Shown here: in pieces, positions 19,651 to 29,640 of the stretch | Layout of the letters: each line of letters starts with the position of its first letter | Position numbering within the stretch: the stretch's first letter is position 1 | Origin: Chara braunii | Lineage: Eukaryota; Streptophyta; Charophyceae; Charales; Characeae | Reading direction: 5' to 3' | NCBI GenBank assembly: GCA_003427395.1 | Contig: BFEA01000039.1 | Coordinates: forward strand, 118,886-151,221 | Length of the DNA: 32,336 nucleotides | Program-made: the position numbers and the translations under genes | The notes under the pieces: generated by a model | The model's database searches: none | The model's input: only the letters and a program-made list of their open reading frames with translations | What the model was told of the DNA's origin: nothing

Positions 19651-20376
19651 CTAGACCACCAAAACTTATGGAACATGTCTAGCTCAGCCAAGATATACAC
19701 AAACATAGAGCACAACAACTTTTCTCTTCTTTGGGCATATGGCTAGGCCACCTTAGCCGCCCTGAACTGTTTAAGTATCCAAAATTTATATAATTGTCTG
19801 CACTTAATCTTTTGAGGTAGCATATAACCGAGCCGATCATCTTCAGCTACAGACTCAGTCTGCCCCTTCGTACCACAAGTTTTATTCTTAATTAATACTC
19901 TCTGCAGTTGGTGATAAGCTATAGTCAGACCACAAAAACTTATGGAACCCTGTCTGACTAGCCTGTTTATAGATAATATGATAATAAAATATAGCCAAGT
20001 TGTAACCTTCTGGTTCCAGCATCTGCGAGGCGTTGGACCAAGACCTCCCAAAACTTATGGAACATGTCTTGATCCTGAGCCTGGTTCATTTCTTCCAAAA
20101 GCCAAAGCAGGAAGAGGTTGAACCACCCAAACTTATGGAACATGCCCAGACCTCCTCGTTCAGGAACTAAAGAAACTGATAAGAACCGAAAGTAAACAAG
20201 GCGACCAGACCACCCAAACTTATGGAACATGCCTGGTCCTTGAAAAGTCAACCACATTCAACCCTCACAAGTCAGAGCAACCAGACCACCCAAACTTATG
20301 GAACATGTCTGGTTCTCCAGGCAATCCAAAATAAACATAGCGCTGGGCCTTCCCAAACTTATGAAACTGGTCCAGC
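19651..20376. repeat. Array of seven hairpins: conserved loop, covarying arms
   Basis: A core close to CACCCAAACTTATGGAACAT recurs at 19651, 19924, 20038, 20114, 20203, 20279 and 20342. Each is flanked by inverted arms whose sequence changes from copy to copy yet still pairs: CTAGAC/GTCTAG, GTCAGAC/GTCTGAC, CAAGAC/GTCTTG, GAGGT/ACCTC, GACCAG/CTGGTC, AACCAGAC/GTCTGGTT, GCTGGGCC/GGTCCAGC. Spacers of 40-240 bp are unrelated. Small frames across it are non-coding. Compensatory change suggests the paired structure itself is maintained, as RNA or as cruciform DNA. The family is unknown to me. Confidence 0.85.
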
Positions 20377-21079
20377 CTTTGGTCGACCCAGTCAAACTTC
20401 ATACAATACTGCATTTTTCCCATCCCTCCCCTAGATGCAATCCCACAATCTGCTTTCAATCAGATAATGAAACTGAAACTCACATTGTACATGCATTTCT
20501 TTACTTAGTCCGGTTATGTCATGAAGAGAAAACAAAATTCATAGGGACAAGCATGCATACGCCAATCAAACTACAGGGGGAATAGGCAAACATGGGTATA
20601 GTGGGTTATACAGATAGAGATAGTTTACTTGATGGTTCCCTGCCTCCAGAACCTCACCTAGGTTCCGGCAGAGCTCCCGCAATCGGTGGGCTGACTCCCC
20701 ACAGAGTCTCGCTGCGGACCTACAGGTTGCAATCCCGCCTGCCGCCCTCCTCTCAAAACTGGATTAGACTTAGAGTAAGAAAGGCAGAAGATAGAGGTTT
20801 CAGACTCTCGAGATACAAGAAGGGGACAACTCAACTCCCAGGAGAGGGCCTTGATACCTTCACTCGCCTGAGGGCCCCGCAATGGCAGCCAACGTATCAA
20901 CTTGGTCACCTTCTGAACTCGATTGCCGAAATCAATCCTCTGACGATCTCCTAAATCGCAGCACTAACCCCCTACTTGTCCAGTCTAATCTCCTCCCCGA
21001 GTCTCAACACCTCTCCTCAGCCCAATCGCGGCTGCACAGCAACCTGATTCAATCAACAACGGCAAGCAGTAATACGTAG
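20377..21079. other. Unassigned DNA after the hairpin array
   Basis: A plus-strand frame is open at 20592-20954 (120 codons) but shows no domain and overlaps an equally open minus frame. No gene supported. Confidence 0.35.
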
Positions 21080-21300
21080 TAACCAACGACAGCAGTCCAC
21101 ACGCAACAGCAGTATACAGCAGTGATCAACAGCAACAACAGCAGCCTCAGTCCGCACACAGTCCACAAGCGCAGCAGCAGCACATAGCGATCAACAGTGC
21201 ACAGTATGCAGCAGCAGATCGTGCACAGTACACAGCAGCAGATCCTCCTCAGTATGCAGCAACAGATCGGGCGGCCCGCAGCAACCAGCAGCAGTCAACA
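21080..21300. repeat. CAG-rich tract with 24-bp minisatellite
   Basis: CAGCAG-rich throughout. Three 24-bp units lie at 21197-21220, 21221-21244 and 21245-21268, each ending in GCAGCA(G/A)CAGATC or close to it. Stops occur in the frames, so a polyglutamine protein is unlikely. Confidence 0.8.
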
Positions 21301-22221
21301 ACAACTATTCAGCACGTAGCCTGGTTTTCAGTTCGCCCCGCACAGCCTGTTCCTCGGCTGCTCCTCCCTGCTTATATCCTGTATTGTTGAATCTATCCAC
21401 AACCTTGGTCGGATACTTTACAGATGGGCCTTGACCAAGCCTTTCGCAGCCCGATGACGCAATATGCTCATACTTAGCCATGCACGACTTGGTTAGGCGA
21501 GTGAGCAGTGACTGCTGGCAGGATCGGCCAGGCTGTGGGCGTGGTAGCAGACACGGCAGCACCCTGCGTGGCAGCCCCCACCCCCGATCGTCACCCGAGA
21601 CAGAAAAAACAAGGCTCGGTTTTCCACCGAATCTTCGTCAGACACAGGCCAAGTAAGTATGCATTGTCTCTTCCCTCTCCCTGTCTCACTCTTCAACTGC
21701 CGAGGTGTGAAACAATTTGATCGAATCCTCCGCCAAACATAAAGGGAGGCATCACTAGCAGCTGCGTTTCTCTCTGCGCTCGCTGCCTCTCTCATCAGGT
21801 AGGTACCTCAATCTCTTACCCCCTCCGTTGTTGCTTCCTTTCCTGGTCCCGCTATGGTTTTCGTCCTAGGTGGTGGACGTACCTGGCCATCATCCCCGCC
21901 AGGCTCAGACTTATGTAAGCCAACACCCTTGGGGCACCGCTTCTTTCTTCTTTCTTCCACTACACTCCACCGTTCACCGTTCCGTCTTCACCATTAGAAT
22001 CGCCTTGTAAGGAAACCTTAAAATAACATGTTAGTTCTTCCGCTTTCATAGAGAATCAATCGAAAAACATGCCCTCCTTCCCCACGCCATAATCGCGCTT
22101 CGACTTTCCTTCCAGCCACTGCGCAGCTCAAACTGTTGATGCCGACCATACCAGCCACTCTTTACAGAATCTGAAGCTACCATCAGCTCCGCGTGACAAA
22201 GAAACCTCAGTCCAAGGCTTC
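21301..22221. other. Gene-free stretch
   Basis: Small overlapping frames on both strands without domains. Pyrimidine-rich patches near 21640-21700 and 21780-21960. Nothing identified. Confidence 0.35.
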
Positions 22222-22279
22222 AAGCTGTCCGAATCGGTCATAAAATGACTAAGCTGTCCGAATCGGTCATAAAATGACT
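22222..22279. repeat. Perfect 29-bp tandem duplication
   Basis: Two identical 29-bp units (22222-22250, 22251-22279) beginning AAGCTGTCCGAATCGGTCAT and ending AAAATGACT, with the start of a third (AAGCT). Each contains the inverted pair GTCAT/ATGAC. The identity implies a recent slippage event. Confidence 0.9.
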
Positions 22280-22540
22280 AAGCTCTCGTGTTTTCACTCT
22301 CCCTCTTCTTCACCTCCCGCCATGTCCGCGCGCCTGTTTCTCTGCTATTCTCCCTTTCTTCTAATTTTCTCCCTGTTCTGACTTCTCCACTCAATTCGCC
22401 CAGCCAATATAAACTTGAATCAACGCCTTTACTTGTTCATTTCCATCAAAGGAGCGGGCGGGCTATACGATCTATGCTACCGCCATACGTACTTTTCTTG
22501 TCTCCTCTATCTCCATACAACATCTTTCTTTAGTAACTTC

Positions 22541-22660
22541 TACCTTACTAACTTATCCTCCGATCTGACTACAGAATCCGGGTCGCCCCCCCTGAAAACC
22601 CCGGATTCCTATCTTCACCCGCTCGTTTTCGTTGAGGAACGAGCGAGCAGTACAATTCTC
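22541..22660 (+). repeat. Small dispersed repeat with 3' hairpin, copy 2
   Basis: Shares with 15366-15476 (minus) and 22735-22835 the blocks GA(C)TACA-AATCCGGG, CCCTGAAAACCCC and a terminal hairpin. Here the arms are CGCTCGTT (22620-22627) and AACGAGCG (22638-22645). Confidence 0.55.
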
Positions 22661-22734
22661 ACTTCCTCCTTTCTTCGTCTCTTCTGGCCATATCCGCGCA
22701 GCCTATTCCCCTTTTGTCTCCAATCCTACAAAAT

Positions 22735-22840
22735 CCCTACTTAAACTAACTACAAATTCGGGTTCGCCCTCGTTCAAAACCTCTACCTAGCCTCTTAGAT
22801 CACTCGATTCTGATAAGAATTGAGCGGGATCTGAAAGTTT
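22735..22840 (+). repeat. Small dispersed repeat with 3' hairpin, copy 3
   Basis: Begins AACTAACTACAAATTCGGGT. The hairpin arms are CTCGATTCT (22803-22811) and AGAATTGAG (22816-22824), with a GATA loop and one G-T pair. Same layout as copy 2 but different arm sequence. Confidence 0.55.
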
Positions 22841-23490
22841 CGCCCTCTCCACTCCCTTTTCTCCTCCATCTCAACTCCGAATGTATCTGGCGCGAAATGC
22901 GTCCAGATTCCTTGCTTCTTTTTCCTTCGCTATCTACGTTGCTCCTCCTTTGCCCTACGCTCTGTCCCCGTTGCCTCCGCCCGACACGCTCATCTACTCC
23001 GCTGTCTGTGTCGTCTGCTTCTGTTGTGTGGCATCCGACAGTCATAGTGACCCGGTCCCCACTATCTCGACTGTCTCAGCCCCTCCGCTCCCGTTACGCT
23101 GGCACTTAGCACGCATTCACGCCCAGGTTCAGCCCCTCCATCACTGCCTGTTGCCGCTGCCCCAGCGCTCCACTAATGTGCTTGCGCAGTCTAATCAGCC
23201 CAGCCAACCTTCGCGATCTTGGGGCAACACTGAACGGGGGTACTATTTTGTGGCTCTCAATTAGTTTTTCGCCCTTATTCCCAAGCTCCATGCACAACCC
23301 ACTCAGCTGGCCACACATCCCCGCCTCGGTACCCCTGGCCTGCCATGCCTACGGTGGTAGTGGCACAGTTTCTTACCCCTCACGGGTAAGAAGGACTCCT
23401 ATTTTTACGGATGTGCCGAAGGACTCCTACCGGCCCCGTGGCTTCTCGGAGCCTGGGCAGCCCCACATATTGCAAAACATCTTGGTTTTA
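22841..23490. other. Unassigned pyrimidine-rich DNA
   Basis: Frames such as 22881-23264 plus (127 codons) and 23176-23634 plus (152 codons) are open but show no domain. The sequence TTCTTACCC...GGGTAAGAA (23371-23393) is a 9-bp-arm hairpin, followed by two AAGGACTCCTA copies. Confidence 0.35.
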
Positions 23491-23499
23491 CACATCAAG

Positions 23500-23582
23500 T
23501 TTCATCATCCGGGTCTGAGCAAGGGTCTGTATTTCAATAGTTCAGTGGTATATCCATTGAGCCACGCTCTTGGGGTCCTAAC
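23500..23582 (-). repeat. tRNA-derived sequence related to the 3.4 and 5.6 kb heads
   Basis: On the minus strand an A box, TGGCTCAATGG, is followed by ACCACTGAACTATTGAAATACAGACC, nearly the same anticodon-side sequence as in the 5.6-kb copy, and a decayed B box (TGCTCAGACCC). No 28S body is evident downstream. Confidence 0.55.
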
Positions 23583-24528
23583 AGCAGCCGCGGTACCACG
23601 TCCCAAAACGGAACGGGACTGTTTTAAAAAATAAAAAAAATAAAAATAATAAAAATGGTTATATAAAAACCACCAACGGGAAACGGGAGTCTACCGGCAC
23701 CCCGCCAGCCCTGTAGGTCGTGCCCGTTAACAGAACTGAGAGGGGATAGCCCCGTCGGACCCTCACCCCCCCCGGTTTCTTCCACGCTGCTCCACTGCTC
23801 CCCCGTCGTCGTATGACGGCCTTGATCCCTGAACCTCTATAGCAACAGTCTGATGTCACAACCTATAGGGCTAAGCCCAAGCCTGAGACTGCCCTGCGCG
23901 AATTTCCACAAAAGATGATATGGCGCAGCGCCCAGATCTTATAAAACGGTTCGGGCTTTTATTTTTTCCTATAACTGAGTGCGCTGCCGATGAACACATG
24001 CGCAGGCTCGTTCGGACTGCGCCATGGTTACCATGTAGGCTATACTGCATACCACCCCGACCGTTAATGGTAGAAATGTCAAACTCAAAGCAAATTGTAA
24101 TAACCAAAGAGTCATATCAAACCAACGAGAAGATCATACGCGCGCCTAAAAAATTTCCACGCCCACACACTCTCTAGTCTAGTTACGCACCCAGCCAACG
24201 TAAACCTCAGACAAAGTCGCGCCTCACGCAGAATACTTAATCTTTAAACCAAAGCTATTTTTTGTCGCTTGCGAAAACCAGGGCGGATACCCTTGTAAGG
24301 GTGTTCGCACTGACAGTGTGTCGTCCTCGAGGCCCGTCATGGTCGCCTTCGTTGCCGTCAGGATGGACACACCTCCTCATGACATACATACCATGTTGCC
24401 CTTGATCGGCACTATGTTGACATTTCTCGTAAGCGCCGATCTCAGTCCCCCCCCGACCCCGCCCAACCAGTCCCATCCAGTTGGCGTCTTTGTAGTGTAT
24501 CGTTGAGGCCTCCCTCATAGTTAAATTT
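23583..24528. other. Gene-free stretch
   Basis: An A-rich run near 23628-23660, then mixed sequence with short unrecognised frames. It may contain the degraded 5' part of the downstream Ty3/gypsy element, but I cannot show it. Confidence 0.3.
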
Positions 24529-24550
24529 CAGACCACAAAGTTGTGGTCTG
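24529..24550. repeat. Perfect 10-bp-arm palindrome
   Basis: CAGACCACAA and TTGTGGTCTG separated by AG. Function unknown. Confidence 0.7.
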
Positions 24551-24898
24551 CCCCTTTGGCTACCACACCACAGGATACTCAGGACACGAAAGACATAGTT
24601 CTCTCTGCCCCGCCGTCTTTCGAGGTACTATCTCCCCCACAACAGACAACCGCATCCAGTCCTTCCCCTCCGAGACTTCCGACGCGTCGCGCTAATGTGA
24701 TAACATTTTGTCATCTCTCCTTGATTTGAATATTTTTTAGGCTTGTCAGGAGCGACTCACGAGACACGTAAACGTTGTGCGTCATCTTCTCGCTTTGGTC
24801 TTTGACCATGATCGCACCCTCCCCATTATTCTTATTCGCTTTGGGTGTACCATGCTTTATGAGACTCCGGTTGGCAGGGAGATTTCGTTCATCCTCGT

Positions 24899-25343
24899 GT
24901 GGTTGAGGAAGCTAGTCTAGCTACGTCCGAGTCTCGCTCTCCTATCTACGTTACCCTCAGAGATAACAAGACTTTGATCAGACAGCCCCCGACCTTCATT
25001 TTTTCTTCATGCTCCATCCAATTAGATAGTACTTCGACGCGTCGACGCTACCATTTTTTTTCATACTTCGACGTGTCGGAGACTGGTGTATGAATTTATC
25101 CTTGACACTCCTTGGACTCGCAAGTTTCGTGGCACAAAGCCCGAATGGGCAACCGAGACACTCGTTCTCAAAACGAAACGTGGTCAGACCTATCGAGTCA
25201 TCTTCATTGACACCACGGGCGACACTCCTCCCGACCTACCTCTCCAGGACCCTCGTTCTTCCAGGTCCCACCCGGACATTACCTTCACCACCCGTTGCCA
25301 GTTCGCTCACTTCCTGCATCAAGAGGACATCACCCTCCACTAA
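24899..25343 (+). pseudogene. Retropepsin-like protease remnant and linker to RT
   Basis: Two frames joined by a shift near 25080-25090. The second (25086-25343) reads YEFILDTPWTRKF, resembling the YDVVLGxxWL motif at the C-terminus of Ty3/gypsy aspartic proteases, then ETLVLKTKRGQTYRVIFIDTT, a linker towards RT. The catalytic DSGA motif was not found upstream. Position directly before RT supports the call. Confidence 0.5.
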
Positions 25344-25582
25344 GCGTACATCATGGATCTTCTTCAGTACAATCCCCTTTGTATAAACGTTGACCTTATC
25401 TCCTTCAAGCCCGATTTTTTTTACCCTTCCTCCATTTTCAAGGCTCTCATCTCTACATTTGCCCCTTAGTCTGCAGATACCCCTTCAACGACCACTGATG
25501 AGTCCACACATACATATCGTGCTCAAGCAAAAGTTGCGGAACTCGCGCGGTTCACGACCGACTTAGAACCCTCGTCCGTTAC

Positions 25583-26450
25583 TTGATTCGAGAGTACCGC
25601 GAGGTCTTTCCTGTGTATTTCTCATACAGAGGGATCTCTTTGATGCGTCGTGTTGAGCATTCTATCCATCTTGTGTATGATTATTGTGTCCATCATTATG
25701 CACCCTACCGACACTTGATTTCAAAGAAGACGGAACACGAGCGTCAACTTGTCGATCTCCCTCAACTGGGTTTCATTAAACTTAGTAACTCCCTCTTGGG
25801 TGCATCCGTCCTCTTTACTCACAAAGCGGGTGGAACCCTTCGTTTCTGCATTGATTACCACGGTCTTTTCTGTTACATGGTTAAAAACCGTTATCCCATG
25901 CCCCGTGCGGATGAGTTGTTTGACCGTCTGACAGACAACAGTCTCTTCACGAAGATCAATCTTCGTAGCGGTTACCACCAGATCCGCGTTGCCATAGAGG
26001 ACCAGCCGAAAACCGCCTTCCTATCGCGCTTCGGCCACTACGAGTTCACAGGGATGCCATTCGGCCTCACCAATGCACCAGCCACCTTCCAGACGACGAT
26101 GAACGATATCTTCAGAAACATCCTTGAAGAATACATTATCGTATACCTGGATGACATCTTGGTCTACAATCGTACCTTAGAAAACCATCTCATACACCTT
26201 CAAGATGTCCTACAGCGCTTACGCAAGTATGACTTCTATGCCAAGCTCAGTAAGTGTCGAATTGCCCAGCCCAAAGTGAACTTTCTAGGATACCATGTGT
26301 CTAACCAGGGTCTTCACATGGGCGACGTAAAGATCTCCACCTTCGCTGAGTGACCCCTCCCCACATCTGTCAAGCAACTTCATAGTTTCCTATGCCTTAC
26401 GAGTTACTATAGTAATTTCATCCGGGATACGCTAGGTATCCCTAAGTTCT
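25583..26450 (+). pseudogene. Ty3/gypsy reverse transcriptase
   Basis: Open for 256 codons: the N-terminal REYREVFP and RRVEHSIHLV segment, FIKLSNSLLGASVLF, LRFCIDYHGL (normally DYRGL), NRYPMPRADELFDRL, TKINLRSGYHQI, TAFLSRFGHYEF, MPFGLTNAPATFQ and the catalytic YLDDILVY, then FYAKLSKCRI and VNFLGYHVS. The first catalytic Asp (usually KIDL) is Asn (KINL), a G-to-A change that should abolish polymerase activity. TGA at 26351-26353 replaces the Trp expected before PLPTSVKQLHSFL, which continues in frame. Confidence 0.95.
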
Positions 26451-26529
26451 TACCTCCACCCTCCTCTGGAAGAACCCGCCATGGTTTTAGACACCCCTCT
26501 ACGAGGATGCTTTTCGCGGCCTCTAGAAG

Positions 26530-26990
26530 ATGGTCACTTGTGCGACAGTTCTTCGCCTACCCGATTTTGATCGTCCCTTCAGAGTCACTACCGATGCATC
26601 ATATTTTGCATTAGGAGTTGCACTTTCTCATATGTTTTCAACTCTTCCTGATTCCCATTATCCTCATGTTCCCTTATCTTTCCCCCTCCTGCTGACATTT
26701 CTTCTCGATTGACGCCTATCCTTCCACCACTCCCCTCCACTGACAGTCCTCCCATCACTTACTCTCCGACCATCACGGAGGATGAGACTGTCTAGGCTTG
26801 TGTAGGGGATTGCCAAATCGCCTTCTCCTCCCGTCAGCTACTGCCTGCATAGATAAATTACGTTGCCGATGAACGTGAGGTTCTCGCATTAGTTTATGTT
26901 ACTTGGCATTGATATCATTATCTACATAGGGCGCCCTTCATGGTGCGCACGATCAATGCAGTTGTCCTGACTTTCGTCACGAAGCCCAAG
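26530..26990 (+). pseudogene. Ty3/gypsy RNase H remnant
   Basis: FRVTTDASYFALGVALSH keeps the first RNase H Asp (TTDAS). After a frame change near 26650-26810 the frame reads CQIAFSSRQLLPA, stop, INYVADEREVLALVY, then stop and YHYLHRAPFMVRT, the usual C-terminal half with its conserved Glu. The middle is out of frame, so the enzyme is inactive. Confidence 0.8.
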
Positions 26991-28053
26991 CTTTCTCCTC
27001 AACAGGCACGCTGGTGGCGTGATTTATCTGAATTCAGTTTTACCACTCAGCCTATCAAGGACGAAACGAACAGCGTCGCTGATGTCATTTTCCGCCATCC
27101 TGACCACAATCAGGAATCCATCCACCTTTATGTCATCTCGGTCACCACCGTTGATCAGTCGGTGATCGATGCATATCGCACTCAGTACTGCCACTGTCCG
27201 GATTATCGCCACATCCACGAGACACTACGGAGTGGCAAAACCGTTCCTTCATGCTCTCTCGGTGAGAACAGACTAGTGTACTGGCATGGTAGATCTGGTC
27301 ATCTCGCACCATGTATACGCGTTCCCTCCATTGGGCAGCTCCGCATCCAGGCTGTAGCAGAGTTCCATGACTGGACATTTGTCGGTCATGTGGGTTTCCA
27401 CAAAATGTTGATCTGTGTTTGCCACCTATACGTCTGGTTAAAGTCTAGGGATTTCGTCGAAACTTACATCCAGGAGTATCCAATCTGCCAAGAGGTGAAC
27501 AGTGTGAACCATCTTCCGTATGGGTTACGTCAGCCTCTACCCATACCTGAGGGTCGTTGGTAGTCCATCTCGATGAATTTTGTTGGTCCCCTTCGCCCTC
27601 CCACTGAGCGCTGTCATGATGCTATCTTGGTCGTTGTCCATCGCTTCACGAAGCGTGCACGTTTTGTTCTGTGCCGCTATCGCATTAGCGCTCATGAGGT
27701 CGCTGACATCATCTTTGACCGAGTCGTCAGAGATCACGGCTTACCTCAGAGCATCATCTCTGACTGTGACTCATGCTTTACCTGCACATTCTGGCGACGA
27801 TTACACGAGGTGTATGGATCCCAAATCCGGTTCTCGTTATTGTACCACCCTCAGACGGATCGCCAGACATAGGTCACCAATAAAACTCTCGATAATATCC
27901 TCCAAAAATTTATTAGGGATGACCAGCACTGAGACTTACACTTAGCCCACACGGAGATTGCATACAACCACGACGTTTCACCAACCACGAGGATGTCGCC
28001 ATTCTATTTCGACCTCGACTACCACTATTGCATACCCGCGGATTTCCTATGAC
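26991..28053 (+). pseudogene. Ty3/gypsy integrase, active site partly lost
   Basis: After QARWWRDLSEFSF (the usual connection) comes a zinc-binding domain, FHDWTF.GHVGF ... PICQ. One of the two Cys of the CxxC pair is Tyr (EYPIC). Core: MNFVGPL, where the first catalytic Asp is expected (usually MDF), has Asn; GLPQSIISDCDSCF keeps the second Asp; FWRRLHEVYG follows, then HPQTDRQT. A TAG at 27561 interrupts between zinc and core domains, and another stop follows HPQTDRQT. The changes are transitions. Confidence 0.9.
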
Positions 28054-28485
28054 CGTTGCGGTTATGCCCAAATACTTGTTGTGCTGCACTTGACGTCCAG
28101 ATCGCTCACAGGACAGTCATTATGAGACGCGCACATGAGAGTCAAGCCGCCTCCCACACTCACATAGTCACACAAGCGAACCGATCACGAATGAATCATC
28201 CATTCGAAGTCCTTCACGTTGTGCTCGTCGACGCACGCCACTTGCAGCTCGAAGCAGATACGCTTCGCAAGTTCAAACGTCGCTTTTTCACTCGATATCG
28301 CATCCTTCAGGCAGTCGGTTCTGATACTGCCGCTAGTCCGGTCAACTTCCATTTGAAGCTACCTGATTATCTTCGACAGGTTCGTGTACTATACCACGTC
28401 TCTTTGCTGCATCCTTATTGCACACCGCAGACCGTCCAAGCACTTTGTCGGACGCCCTTATGGGCACCCTCGACCTATCAAAGTG
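28054..28485 (+). pseudogene. Integrase C-terminal region
   Basis: Same frame as the integrase. VLVDARHLQLEADTLRKFKRRF, YRILQAVGSDTAASPVNFHLKLPD and VLYHVSLLHPY are the usual C-terminal features of chromovirus integrase (GPY/F-like module and HxVFHVS motif), each slightly changed. A frameshift near 28440 leads into the chromodomain frame. Confidence 0.8.
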
Positions 28486-28660
28486 GACGGTCACGAGGAA
28501 TTCGTCGTTTGAGATATCGTATCTCGCCGAGTTACCGACGATACCCCTCCATGCAACGAGTATCTTTGGAAGGGTTATGCTGATGAGGAAGCTACTTGGG
28601 AGACCCTGCAACACTTGGAGCATGCCCGAATATTGGTGCGTGCATATGATCGTGCTCGTC
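28474..28660 (+). pseudogene. Chromodomain-like C-terminus with in-frame stop
   Basis: In the shifted frame: PIKVDGHEEFVV, TGA (28510-28512), DIVSRRV, then EYLWKGYADEEATWETLQHLEHA. The W-x-G-Y ... E-A-T-W-E pattern is the chromodomain signature of chromoviruses, which directs insertion to particular chromatin. The stop and upstream frameshift inactivate it. An open frame continues about 150 codons beyond, without recognised features. Confidence 0.8.
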
Positions 28661-29640
28661 GTGCTGAGACAATTGCTCCTACTCAGCTGATTGACCTTTT
28701 TCCTCCTCCTTTGGCTAAGGAGATTGCTGAGGACGAGTCTCTTTCTTTTATGGTCGTTCTTCAACAGCTGACAGAGCTCTTCGCGTGTCCACAACGCACT
28801 CGTCGACGTCCTCGGTGTCTCCACAACAGAGGATCTCATCACTTACCTATCTCCTACCACCGACTAACAATATTATATACTTCATCAGCAGCTGCTTCAG
28901 GATGTCAGCATTTTGCGTCTCTGCTTCGAGATCGACTCGAATCCTACTTCATCGACGTCATTGACCACCTCGACGAATTCAGCTACTCTACCAGCTTCAG
29001 CTACTTTGACTGCGATTACTTCATGCCACCACCCTACCGTGTGTATTCCTTTGTTTGTGTTGCATGTTGGTTCTCACTTAGCTGGTTCTCACCAAGTTTG
29101 ACTCTCCTTTAGTATCGCATAGGCATTGGGATCGTAGCGTTATCTTGACTTCCTTACTCCAAGATCTAACTTTCTTTCTAGTCGGTGAGTTGTGTGCATG
29201 TTTACCTCACCCACTACCCTTATCACCCTAGTCTCAGCCCTCGTATGCCTTCAGTTAGACATATCCTCACCCTATCCCAGACTCCCTCTTCATGGTCGAC
29301 CCTGCATGGTTTCACCCTTTTGTCGAGCATTACTCGCCTTGATGGTTTATCTATTAGGGTCACTGGTTTTGTTTCGCTTACACTCCCTCACCCTGAGCCT
29401 AATAACCCATCCCATCTTCATGTGTTACTGCCCTTAGGAGTTTTTATTCTTAGGATGCATTCACCGCCTCTGAAACTATTCCACTCTTACTTGTTCAGTG
29501 ACACGACATTATTTTATACTTCATTTTGTACAATATGGAGTACATGTCTATTGAGTCTACGTTGGAGTTGCGTTTTCTCTTCCAACTCCATCTCCATCTC
29601 CCTCATCCTCATCCCTTGGTTTTGATCCAGACAGACTGTC
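28661..29640. other. Unassigned DNA after pol
   Basis: Pyrimidine-rich plus strand with frames open at 28615-29112 and 29185-29625. One alternative frame (about 28865-29040) reads a Gln/Leu-rich helix then Ser/Thr-rich sequence, reminiscent of a gag N-terminus, but this is weak. A 3' LTR may lie here; no partner was seen. Confidence 0.3.

Larger units (their letters stand above)
24899..28660 (+). mobile_element. Ty3/gypsy (chromovirus-type) pol region, decayed
   Basis: Protease remnant, RT, RNase H, integrase and chromodomain lie in the standard Ty3/gypsy order over about 3.8 kb. No LTR pair was recognised, so the element's ends are unknown. Premature stops and frame changes show it is dead. 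Several losses are single transitions at residues conserved in the family (Trp to stop at 26351, Gln to stop at 27561). Confidence 0.85.

Noticed and set aside
19651-20376. CRISPR-like array (repeat, spacer, repeat)
   Set aside because: Spacing is irregular (about 60-270 bp), repeat arms vary, no cas genes, and the context is eukaryotic retroelements.
22881-23634. 127- and 152-codon plus-strand frames
   Set aside because: Pro/Ser/Leu-rich translation of pyrimidine-rich DNA with overlapping alternatives and no domain.
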